The notes under the pieces were generated by a model that was given only the letters and a program-made list of their open reading frames with translations, was not told the DNA's origin and made no database searches. Shown piece by piece: positions 46,242 to 53,760 of a stretch of DNA of 64,000 nt. The stretch lies in the NCBI RefSeq assembly GCF_900102545.1, contig NZ_FNBN01000003.1:797461-861460 (forward strand), given 5' to 3'. The translations under genes and the position numbers were made by a program. Every line of letters begins with the position of its first letter. Within the stretch, counting starts at the first letter, position 1. This DNA comes from Chitinophaga filiformis (GTDB taxonomy: Bacteria > Bacteroidota > Bacteroidia > Chitinophagales > Chitinophagaceae).

Positions 46242-46265
46242 CCCCCAGGTTTTCAACTTGATCCG
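46242..46265. repeat. Second, near-identical IS-end copy
   Basis: It differs from 46331-46354 by one base (AGG for AAG) and has the same orientation, 89 bases apart. It suggests two nested or successive insertions of the same element type. Confidence 0.75.
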
Positions 46266-46330
46266 TCGGTACGCTTGATCCAAAACTGAAGTTGCTTATT
46301 GAGCTGCAAAACAACAACTTTTTAACCTTC

Positions 46331-46354
46331 CCCCCAAGTTTTCAACTTGATCCG
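46331..46354. repeat. Right 24-bp terminal inverted repeat of an IS shell
   Basis: It starts CCCCCAAG and ends TTGATCCG, the exact complement of 44955-44978. With it, it bounds 1.4 kb. No matching target duplication is obvious in the flanks. Confidence 0.85.
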
Positions 46355-46428
46355 GTAATTCTACATTCTGAAGCTGTGATTAAATACGATTCTTTAAGTG
46401 TGGCTTACGTCCGATGATTTCTTGAAGT

Positions 46429-49400
46429 TTATTTAAGTAAATGGCCGAATAGTTTGGTCAAATCATGTAGTTCATTCACATTGATGTGTATAATGCCATG
46501 CTTACGTGCTACTTTCCCCGTAATCATTAACAATCGCGATTTAAGTATAGTTTTTCTTTGTTTATTGAAAAGAACTCGATTCATCAATAACATTGAGAAT
46601 CCAGTTTCGTCTTCCATTTTAGTAACATACAGCTCGCCCTCAGAATCTAACAAAGGTAGATCAATAATTAGCCCTGCCATTTTAACAATCTGGTTATCAC
46701 TGACCTTTTCCAGTTGCCTCACTGATAAAATGTTCAAAAGATCTAACTTTTCTCGAATTAAACTAACAGGATGTTTTTTGATTAGAGGAGAAATTGTCTT
46801 ATCATCATCATGCTTCATCCAATTTGAGTCCTTACGCATAGTCATAGGGAGTATTGTTGTCGTCCCTTGCACCTCATCGAACTGCTGATTCTCAAACAAA
46901 CCAGCTTCCATGCTTTTGAGCATAGACACTTCATTAAGAGCCTTTAGCCGATTTAATCCGATAGATTGGAAAGCGTTCTCACTTGCCAATAACTTAATCG
47001 TAAAAACAGTAATTCCGATATTTCTGAGAGCCTGAATTCTTTTATACCCACCATTTTTTCGCCCCGCTATCAATAATTTAACATCATTATATCGAATTCC
47101 TCTAATTTGCCTGAATCCAAGTCTAAGTGATTGATATTGTCCTTCATCATGTTCCAACGTATTATCCCAAAAAGAATAATTAATATCAATTGGGTTGACT
47201 TTCACACCGCTCTTTTCCGTATCAAGTATAAGTTTTATTGACTGCCCATCATCTACTGACATGCTATTTAGCAATGATACTGAAAACACATCTGGATAAT
47301 AACATTTGATCCAAGCAGCGATATATGTAAGGAAAGCATAACCGGCCGCATGATGTTCCGAAAAACTATAACTACCGAATGCCACTAATTGTTTAGCTAT
47401 TTGTAAAGCATATTCCTCACAATATCCGTTATTCATCATACCTGTTACCAATTTTTCTGTCCACCAATTTGCCGTTTCTATAAACTTGTCAGATGTTACT
47501 CTCTGCCGCATTTGATTCGCTTCTCCGACAGTGAATCCAGCTGCAATTATAACCACTCTCATCATCTGTTCTTGGAACAGAGGAATGCCTAAAGTTCGAC
47601 CTAATATTTCTTTCAATTCTTCGGAAGGATACTCAATTTTTTCTTCACCATTGCGGCGACGCAAATAGGGCAAGACCATATTGCCTTGAATTATACCTGG
47701 TCTTAAAATGGCGAGAGCTATTACCAAATCGTAGTAATTCGAAGGTTTAAATAAGGTGAGCAAAGAGTGCTGTGCCTGACTGTCAATCTGAAATAAACCA
47801 ATCGTATCTCCATGTCCAATCATTCTATATACCTCATAATCATCAAGAGGAATATTGTTCAGACTATAATTTCTCCCATAATGTTGCTCTAGTAAGTCAA
47901 ACGCCTTTCTAATACTTGTTAAAACACCAAGACTTAATATATTTATTCTTGTAAACCCCAATGCGGCGATATCATCTTTATTCCACTCAATATTAGTCCT
48001 ATCCTTTGCAGATGCTCTAAGCACAGGACATAACTCAGTCAATTTTCGGTTTGTTATTATAACTCCTCCTGAATGTTGCCTAATCTGTCGCGGAAACCCT
48101 GTTATTTGGATACTTAGTGACAACACTCTCTGTAGCAACAAGTCTTCCGGGTCCAATCCCAACGCTCTTAGTTGTTTATCTTCAAATGGTCCTGTCGTAA
48201 ATTGCTCAACATAAGAAGAAATCAGCTTTATAATATTATCATCTAGACACATTGCTTTGCCAACACATTGAATCGCAGTTTTCCGTTGAAACTGATTAAC
48301 AGTTGCAATTATAGCTGCATGTTCCCGCCCATATTTATTATAAATATATTGGATTATTTCTTCACGACGCTCATGCTCAAAATCTATATCTATATTAATC
48401 GGAACGCGTATTTCTGACGATATAAAGCGCTCCGGTAGCAAATCGAACCAAGTTGGGTTTATAGATGTAATACCTAAACAAAAACACACCGTAGAATTAG
48501 CCGCAGAGCCTCTACCCTGATAAAAAATTTTTCTGCTCCGCGCAAAATTTACGATATCATACACTTTCATAAAAAAGTCAACATACTTCATCTCATTAAG
48601 TAACCTAAGTTCATACTTAATAGAATTTTCCACCGTTTTCGGCAAATCCACTCCGAAGATTTCTTTTGCACCATTCCAAACCGCCTGAGTAAGTTCATGA
48701 TATTTGCTTTCGCTATTATTGGTAATTTCCTCTTTATAAACATGCACCAAATCATCTAGAGAAAACTGGCATGCACTTGCAATTTCAGCAGTTCGAATTA
48801 TGGCATCTGGATGCTCTTTAAATAAAAACTGTATTTCCTCTTGCCTTTTCAAATAACGTTCCGCATACATTTGTAATTTAATACCAGCATCTTTTATTGT
48901 GGATTCTTCTCTAATGCATGTCAAAATAGCCTGTATTTCTTGTCGCTCAATGTTGTGATAATGTACATTATTCGTCGCAACTATTGGAATAGAAAATGAA
49001 GCCCCCAATTGAAGCAGCCAATCGATTTTAGAGTCAGCTTCAAACTTGTCTTTAGTTATTGAAAGGTATAAATCTTTTCTAAAAACTGCCTGATACTCTG
49101 CAATGTGCTTTTCAAAATCTCTTTTACATTCAAGATTCAATGTTGGAATATCTGGCGACACTATTATAAACTTCAATCCTTCCCCATGCTCATACACATC
49201 CCGCTTCATAAGATGGCATTGGCCTTTCCCTGCACGATAATTACCAATAGTAAGTAATTGAGATAATCGACTATATGCCGCCATGGTTGTTGGATAGGCC
49301 AATAAACTAGGACCGTCAATAAGATCAAGACGGCAACCCACTATAATACGAATACCTCTATCCCGCGCTGCCATATGAGCCCGAACAATACCTGCCAAAC

Positions 49401-49527
49401 TATTACGATCGGTAATTGCTATGCTATTATAGCCGAGTGCTGCAGCGCAGCCAACTAATTCTTCCGGATGAGACGCTCCTTGAAGAAAGGAAAAATTTGA
49501 GGTTACTTGTAATTCTACATATTCCAT
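46429..49527 (-). CDS. dnaE2: DnaE2/ImuC-type error-prone DNA polymerase III alpha subunit
   Basis: The start at 49527 gives MEYVELQVTSNFSFLQGASH, the standard DnaE2 opening; the frame extends 8 codons further up. The PHP domain (1-280) has ITDRNSLAGIVRAHMAA, as in other DnaE2 proteins. The polymerase core has the catalytic acids in INIDIDFEHERREEIIQYIY and further motifs TIGLFQIDSQAQHS, LGIPLFQEQMMRV and MRQRVTSDKF. C-terminal helix-hairpin-helix (ALRNIGITVFTIKLLASENA) and OB domains follow. At about 1030 residues it is of DnaE2 length. Its usual partners ImuA/ImuB are not in the window. The gene is AT-rich compared with the chromosomal flanks, which suggests transfer. Confidence 0.92.
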   Translation of the reverse strand: MEYVELQVTSNFSFLQGASHPEELVGCAAALGYNSIAITDRNSLAGIVRAHMAARDRGIRIIVGCRLDLIDGPSLLAYPTTMAAYSRLSQLLTIGNYRAGKGQCHLMKRDVYEHGEGLKFIIVSPDIPTLNLECKRDFEKHIAEYQAVFRKDLYLSITKDKFEADSKIDWLLQLGASFSIPIVATNNVHYHNIERQEIQAILTCIREESTIKDAGIKLQMYAERYLKRQEEIQFLFKEHPDAIIRTAEIASACQFSLDDLVHVYKEEITNNSESKYHELTQAVWNGAKEIFGVDLPKTVENSIKYELRLLNEMKYVDFFMKVYDIVNFARSRKIFYQGRGSAANSTVCFCLGITSINPTWFDLLPERFISSEIRVPINIDIDFEHERREEIIQYIYNKYGREHAAIIATVNQFQRKTAIQCVGKAMCLDDNIIKLISSYVEQFTTGPFEDKQLRALGLDPEDLLLQRVLSLSIQITGFPRQIRQHSGGVIITNRKLTELCPVLRASAKDRTNIEWNKDDIAALGFTRINILSLGVLTSIRKAFDLLEQHYGRNYSLNNIPLDDYEVYRMIGHGDTIGLFQIDSQAQHSLLTLFKPSNYYDLVIALAILRPGIIQGNMVLPYLRRRNGEEKIEYPSEELKEILGRTLGIPLFQEQMMRVVIIAAGFTVGEANQMRQRVTSDKFIETANWWTEKLVTGMMNNGYCEEYALQIAKQLVAFGSYSFSEHHAAGYAFLTYIAAWIKCYYPDVFSVSLLNSMSVDDGQSIKLILDTEKSGVKVNPIDINYSFWDNTLEHDEGQYQSLRLGFRQIRGIRYNDVKLLIAGRKNGGYKRIQALRNIGITVFTIKLLASENAFQSIGLNRLKALNEVSMLKSMEAGLFENQQFDEVQGTTTILPMTMRKDSNWMKHDDDKTISPLIKKHPVSLIREKLDLLNILSVRQLEKVSDNQIVKMAGLIIDLPLLDSEGELYVTKMEDETGFSMLLMNRVLFNKQRKTILKSRLLMITGKVARKHGIIHINVNELHDLTKLFGHLLK

Positions 49528-49574
49528 ATATCCTGCGTCATTAAAATTCAAAATAAATATGCTGTTTCAAACCC

Positions 49575-49602
49575 TTAGCAAAATACTAAAAATATTAGCA
49601 AA
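49575..49602. promoter_or_regulatory. Direct repeats upstream of the DnaE2 gene
   Basis: TTAGCAAA occurs at 49575-49582 and 49595-49602, a 20-base period, close to two helical turns. It lies about 50-75 bases upstream of the start, where an operator is expected. The binding protein is unknown. Confidence 0.35.
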
Positions 49603-49667
49603 TCGAATACTTGCATTAAACGAGTCTGTCAATACAGGCAGTTAAATGATTAATAATCAAATAAATT

Positions 49668-49696
49668 TGGTTCGTAACCGTTCCAGTTCCGGGCAC
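49668..49696 (+). pseudogene. Remnant resembling a tRNA 3' end (left copy)
   Basis: TGGTTCGTAACC and CCAGTTCCGGGCACAAAAAA closely match the T-arm and acceptor end of the tRNA-Leu at 53615-53698 (TGGTTCGAATCCAGTTCTGGGCACAAAAAA on its strand, quoted in parts). There is a six-base insertion, and no 5' part exists. A terminator with a similar loop follows. It may be an attachment-site scar or a decayed tRNA. Confidence 0.5.
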
Positions 49697-49697
49697 A

Positions 49698-49737
49698 AAA
49701 AAAGCAAGACCTGCTATTAGAGCGGTCTTGCTTTTTT
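49698..49737 (+). terminator. Strong terminator after the tRNA-like remnant
   Basis: GCAAGACC/GGTCTTGC, extended by six A-T pairs, with loop TGCTATTAGAGC and T6. The loop resembles that of the tRNA-Leu terminator (TAGAGCGG). Confidence 0.8.
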
Positions 49738-50248
49738 AGACATTTTTTCTATCATACTTATTCCTTCATAATCAAGCCATAAGGGTTCGATTCCTATTAT
49801 GGTCTGTACCTATCGAGTTGTACAGCGAACACTTACGATCTTTAGTTCTGAAAAATTTCAACAGCCCTCGTTAGAATATTACAATAGCAGATGAATAACT
49901 TAATGTCAATTATATATTGTTTGCACATGCTATCAAACATATAAATCGTATAAATTTAGTTTGTGGTAGCCTCCAAAGACACCTTACATACCACAATTTC
50001 TATCTAAATCTTTTTTCAAATAACGGAGATGAAAAGTGAATATCTTTTTTCAATCATTTAAACATCAAGTTTATACCAAGTGCGCGGTACACTTCCCTTC
50101 TGATACATCTGGAACATCGTCAAACAAACTTTCAAGAATGATAGCCTGATCTTGGGTTGCACTAATGAACATAATAAAAAGTAGAAATTCCATAAAAAAC
50201 CGGATTTTCCCTGTACCGCAACAGGTTTTTTCCTGTGTATTGATCAAA
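49738..50248. other. Gene-free AT-rich stretch at the left of the sigma/TIR pair
   Basis: About 510 bases. A 40-codon frame on the - strand (50071-50193, MEFLLFIMFISATQDQ) is the only open stretch and is not convincing. CCTGT, ACAGG and CCTGT at 50210-50236 can form two alternative short hairpins just upstream of the sigma-like gene promoter. Confidence 0.4.
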
Positions 50249-50256
50249 TAAATTTG
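50249..50256 (+). promoter_or_regulatory. Promoter -7 box (TAAATTTG) of the sigma/TIR pair
   Basis: An exact TAnnTTTG match 27 bases before the start codon. The -33 region is a T-run (50226-50231) rather than a clear TTTG. Confidence 0.5.
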
Positions 50257-50282
50257 CTGAAGACCATATCAAAGTAAAACCG

Positions 50283-51089
50283 ATGTCTGTCCTGATTAAA
50301 GCACCTACTAATATTAAGCCCTTGCTAGAGGAACACTTTGTGCTATTTATCCAAGGAGATGAAAAGGGAGTAAGCTATATATATAATCGACTATTCCCGC
50401 GGCTGTTTAATTACTCCTACGCAATAATTAAAAACAAGTTTGAGATTAGTTCGATTATCCATAATGCATTTCTAAATGCATGGATGCATAAAGAGAATAT
50501 GAATAATATGCTCCATCTACAACGATACTTATTCTTATCTGTGAAATGGGGGTGCTACAAATACCTCAATAGTAATTATCATAGAAAACACTCATCTTAT
50601 CTTCCTTATGATTCATTGATAAGCGGACAAATCGATGATAGTTTGGAGGAATACGATGTAAAATATGAAAGTAAAGAATTATTAACGCTTATACAGAATG
50701 CCATTCCTTATCTAAAACTTAATAGAAAAATGGTAATGAAGTTGGCAACGTGTGGATTAAGTCATCGACAGATTAACGAGGCTGCCAGTTCAAAATACAA
50801 AAACTTCACGGATGAGTTTTGTCTCAAAATGAAAGTTCTAAAAAACATTACTAAAAGGATAAAAAAAATAGAAACCGCAAACGAAAGAAAATCCGCCTTA
50901 TCTGAACTAGGAATACAAGATTACTTAAATCCTTTACAACGTAAAATCTTCCACAGATATTATGAGAGTAAGTATAGCTTGAACAAAATAGCCGAGGAAC
51001 TAAATATATCGCCATTGAAAGTTTTACAACAACATTTTTACATAATTCGCTTAAGTGAAAAACTTAAAAGAAAGTTATCGCATTCATAA
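50283..51089 (+). CDS. Sigma-70/ECF-like protein with two HTH regions
   Basis: The 268-residue protein starts with a region 2-like segment (EHFVLFIQGDEKGVSYIYNR, LFPRLFNYSYAIIKNKFEIS, FLNAWMHKENMNNMLHLQRY). It is followed by FLSVKWGCYKYLNSNYHRKH, as in ECF sigma factors. A first region 4-like helix set spans about 130-190. The second (QDYLNPLQRKIFHRYYESKY, SLNKIAEELNISPLKVLQQH) is a clear HTH. It is longer than usual ECF factors (about 190) because of the duplicated C-terminal part. GC content is very low. A TIR protein gene follows after 74 bases. Promoter switching or DNA sensing for the TIR gene is an inference. Confidence 0.7.
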   Translation: MSVLIKAPTNIKPLLEEHFVLFIQGDEKGVSYIYNRLFPRLFNYSYAIIKNKFEISSIIHNAFLNAWMHKENMNNMLHLQRYLFLSVKWGCYKYLNSNYHRKHSSYLPYDSLISGQIDDSLEEYDVKYESKELLTLIQNAIPYLKLNRKMVMKLATCGLSHRQINEAASSKYKNFTDEFCLKMKVLKNITKRIKKIETANERKSALSELGIQDYLNPLQRKIFHRYYESKYSLNKIAEELNISPLKVLQQHFYIIRLSEKLKRKLSHS

Positions 51090-51163
51090 ACGTAAAAAGA
51101 GCAATCAAAATCTTATATATAAGTATATTTCCCACGTCTTTATTAACTGAAAAACTGGTATAT

Positions 51164-51988
51164 ATGAAAAACAATTCAACAAAATTTTATTTATTCAATT
51201 GTTCTTATGCGGAAAGAACCAATGAGTTAGGGTTTATTCAAAAACTACTTGCGAGTTTTAATCATGATGAATTAACTGGTATAACTTTACTTGTTAATAA
51301 TAACCCATATAATTTTGAATTTTTGATGTTGTTGATTTTTGAGCAAAATGATATGGCCTTTGATAATTGGCTGAGTATCTATTACCCAAATAAAAAGGTA
51401 AGCTATTTGTTTAACTATTCTATGGATGAAATTGTGGCAAACCTATTGAATAAAAAACAATATACGTCCTATTCCTTTAGTTTCTTTGAGCAAGTACAGA
51501 AAGTTTTGACAGAAGATTCAAACGAGATATTTATCTTTCCTGGACAAAAAAAAGTTGAGGAAAAATGGGGGAAGCCGGAAAAGATATTCAAGTATAAAGT
51601 ATTTCTGTCTTACTCCTCAAAAGATAAAGAAATTGCTGAAGCTATTTTCAAGGAACTTCAGAAAGAGGAAGTTAAAACATGGTTTGACATAATAGAGGTG
51701 AAATATGGAGATAGTATTCTGGATCGATTAAATGAAGGACTAGCACAATCAGATCTTGGGGTACTGTGTTTCTCAAAAAATTTTTTGGCTGCAAACTGGC
51801 CTAAAAGGGAAATGAATTATTTCCTTCATGAACGAATGTCATCCAATAAAATTAATTTCCTAATCTTAAATTTAGATCTGGATTTATCAGACTTTCCTCC
51901 ATTATTTCGAGACTATAAACATATCAATCTAAATCAAGAGAATTGGCTTGAAGAACTAATTAATAGAATACGGGAGCTTAGTCGTTAA
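51164..51988 (+). CDS. TIR-domain protein with novel N-terminal domain
   Basis: The C-terminal TIR domain (about 144-272) shows YKVFLSYSSKDKEIAEAIFK, VKTWFDIIEVKYGDSI, GLAQSDLGVLCFSKNFLAAN and the likely catalytic Glu E216 in WPKREMNYF, as in NAD-cleaving bacterial TIRs. The N-terminal 130 residues (FYLFNCSYAERTNELGFIQK, NHDELTGITLLVNNNPYNFE) form a mixed domain that I do not recognise, probably a sensor or adaptor. There is no signal peptide. The gene is AT-rich, as is its sigma-like neighbour. An NADase effector role in defence is plausible but unproven. Confidence 0.82.
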   Translation: MKNNSTKFYLFNCSYAERTNELGFIQKLLASFNHDELTGITLLVNNNPYNFEFLMLLIFEQNDMAFDNWLSIYYPNKKVSYLFNYSMDEIVANLLNKKQYTSYSFSFFEQVQKVLTEDSNEIFIFPGQKKVEEKWGKPEKIFKYKVFLSYSSKDKEIAEAIFKELQKEEVKTWFDIIEVKYGDSILDRLNEGLAQSDLGVLCFSKNFLAANWPKREMNYFLHERMSSNKINFLILNLDLDLSDFPPLFRDYKHINLNQENWLEELINRIRELSR

Positions 51989-52186
51989 CATCAAAAAACA
52001 AATATGGAAAGTGTTGCAAAATATACGTGTTGAAGGTACATCGTTCCGCACTAAGCATAATAGTTTCAAAAGCTCGCCTATTAATTTTATATTTACTTTT
52101 TATTTTATATAAATATTCGCTTTCAATGCCGTCGATACTCATTTTAGATATTCACAACAAATAATTTACTGATAACCAATAATAAT

Positions 52187-52215
52187 CGGTTCGTAAATTT
52201 ACCACTACTGGGCAC
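52187..52215 (+). pseudogene. Remnant resembling a tRNA 3' end (right copy)
   Basis: CGGTTCGTAAATTTACCACT followed by ACTGGGCAC parallels the left copy (GGTTCGTAACC ... CCGGGCAC), with the same GGTTCGTAA and GGGCAC blocks. It is followed by a terminator, as in the left copy. The two copies bracket the sigma/TIR genes. Confidence 0.4.
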
Positions 52216-52217
52216 GT

Positions 52218-52252
52218 AATGGCTCTGTAATCAATTGATTTACAGAGCCATT
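52218..52252 (+). terminator. Terminator after the right tRNA-like remnant
   Basis: AATGGCTCTGTAA and TTACAGAGCCATT pair, with an inner TCAATTGA palindrome, then TTTAATTT. It is downstream of the TIR gene. Confidence 0.75.
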
Positions 52253-52297
52253 TTTAATTTATGCTTGTCAATTTTTCACAGGTTTTAACCCTTTTTA

Positions 52298-53540
52298 GGA
52301 TCAAGTTGATCCGTTGACGTCCCTTACTCATCTCATAGCGTTTCTAGATGATTTTACCTTCGCATTAAATGGTTCTGCCGTCGCATTGGTGGCCCGGTTA
52401 TTAAAGAAGTTCAGGATACCCAGATAATGGTTTTGTACAGTCCTGGACAGGGTTTTAAAAGATTGTATTCCTGAGGCGTCTACATCATTATACCATAGTG
52501 CGAGTCTTTTAAAAGCTTGTTCTTTGCTAGTACATATTCTAAACACATCTCCCAGGCCCAACGACAGTTGATATGCTTTTTGGATAACAGGATATCTGGT
52601 AAATAATAGTTCCGCCCTTTGCTGCTGCTCTCTGGTCCATAATCGTGGCTGTTTGAACAGTAAGTACCTGCTTCGGGCCAGAAGCTGTTTGATAGTATCT
52701 CCATTATGCAGCACTTCTGGCTGATAGGGAATCTTTTGCTTTCTAGCCTGTTCATAGCCCTTATTCTCTTCTTCAAGGGCTTCCCATCTATATTTTATAC
52801 GGGTTTCCTGTACTGTGTCAAAGGCTAGTTGTTGAACATGAAAACGGTTAATAACACGGTCAGCATTAGGAAAGGCTTGCAGACATATCGATCGTTACTT
52901 CCGATACCTTCCTGCGAAGCCGTTTTGGGATCTTGTTTAAAATATTGATCAGATAGTCTGCCTGTGTTCCTTTAATCATTGCTACAATAGAGCCCCTGCG
53001 TCCTTTCGCAGCTTTATTCGTAACTATCGTATACAATTCTCCACTGGAAAATGCCGTTTCATCAATGCTAAGATAGGGGCCGATATTTTGCTCAAAGACC
53101 ATCCAGTGCTCAGCATGATCCTTCTGCTCCCATTGGTGATAGTCGTTAAATGATTCTTGTATTGTTGTTGCAATTGTTTGCCGTCCACCTGAAAAAAGTG
53201 ACCTAGTTGTACAGGACTAATAGGATAATTATCCAAATATCCCTTTTAAAAAAAGACCGAATTCTTTTGTCATTCGTGCTCCTGCTCTTACGAGCTTCCA
53301 GTCTCTGGTTACTACTTCTCCGGTCGATTGTCTCTCCCAGCGCCTGCGTTTAATGCACAAGGCAACCTTATGACCACGTATTGAAAAGTCCTGTACTTGT
53401 ATTTCTGGTAAAAAAACCTTTGAGTGCAGTAATTGATCTTTGTATTCCTCTGGGACAATATTTTTCTCTTCCAGGAAGATATTAATTCCTTTGGAATCCT
53501 TTGTAGTATTGGTTAACTCGAACCAATTTAGATTTGAATA
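52298..53540 (-). pseudogene. Decayed ISAon1-type insertion element
   Basis: Read on the - strand, pieces of the same transposase appear in order but in different frames. The N-terminal region (53540-53240) has INIFLEEKNIVPEEYKDQLL and SIRGHKVALCIKRRRWERQS. The centre (53236-52866) has QLGHFFQVDGKQLQQQYKNH, YLSIDETAFSSGELYTIVTN and KAAKGRRGSIVAMIKGTQAD. The end (52714-52328) has RLALWYNDVDASGIQSFKTL and NRATNATAEPFNAKVK. Several frameshifts and a missing stretch mean no active enzyme. A degraded IS end with GGATCAAGTTGATCC lies at 52298-52313. Confidence 0.82.
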
Positions 53541-53572
53541 TTAAACGCTTACAAAATAGAATAAAATAGCGT

Positions 53573-53611
53573 AAAACAGAAAATCCGCTACTAGAGCGGA
53601 TTTTCTGTTTT
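53573..53611 (-). terminator. Terminator of the tRNA-Leu gene
   Basis: A perfect 17-bp stem (AAAACAGAAAATCCGCT and its complement) with the loop ACTAG lies immediately 3' of the tRNA on the - strand, with a short T-run in the stem arm. Confidence 0.8.
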
Positions 53612-53614
53612 TTG

Positions 53615-53698
53615 TGCCCAGAACTGGATTCGAACCAGCACACCCTTGCGAGCGCTGCGACCTGAACACAGTGCGTCTACCAATTTCGCCATCTGGGC
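53615..53698 (-). tRNA. tRNA-Leu (anticodon CAG)
   Basis: On the - strand the sequence starts GCCCAGATGGCGAAATTGGT and folds as a class II tRNA. The acceptor stem is GCCCAGA/TCTGGGC, the anticodon stem CTGTG/CGCAG with loop TTCAGGT (anticodon CAG), then a long variable arm and a T-arm GCTGG TTCGAAT CCAGT. The discriminator is A; CCA is not encoded (ACAA follows). Its 3' end faces the accessory island at 44-53 kb, a usual site for island integration. Confidence 0.95.
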
Positions 53699-53760
53699 AT
53701 CTGTTTTCCGTGTCAGGGAGTGCAAATGTAGAAACTTTTTTAAAACCAACAAATTTTTTT

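Larger units (their letters stand above)
46033..46428. other. Gene-free stretch holding IS ends
   Basis: About 395 bases. It contains the two IS-end copies at 46242 and 46331 and direct repeats CATATTCCTG/CATATTCTTC near 46107. No ORF is supported. Confidence 0.5.

Noticed and set aside
50071..50193. A 40-codon - strand frame upstream of the sigma-like gene
   Set aside because: Too short, no similarity I can recognise, and no partner gene.
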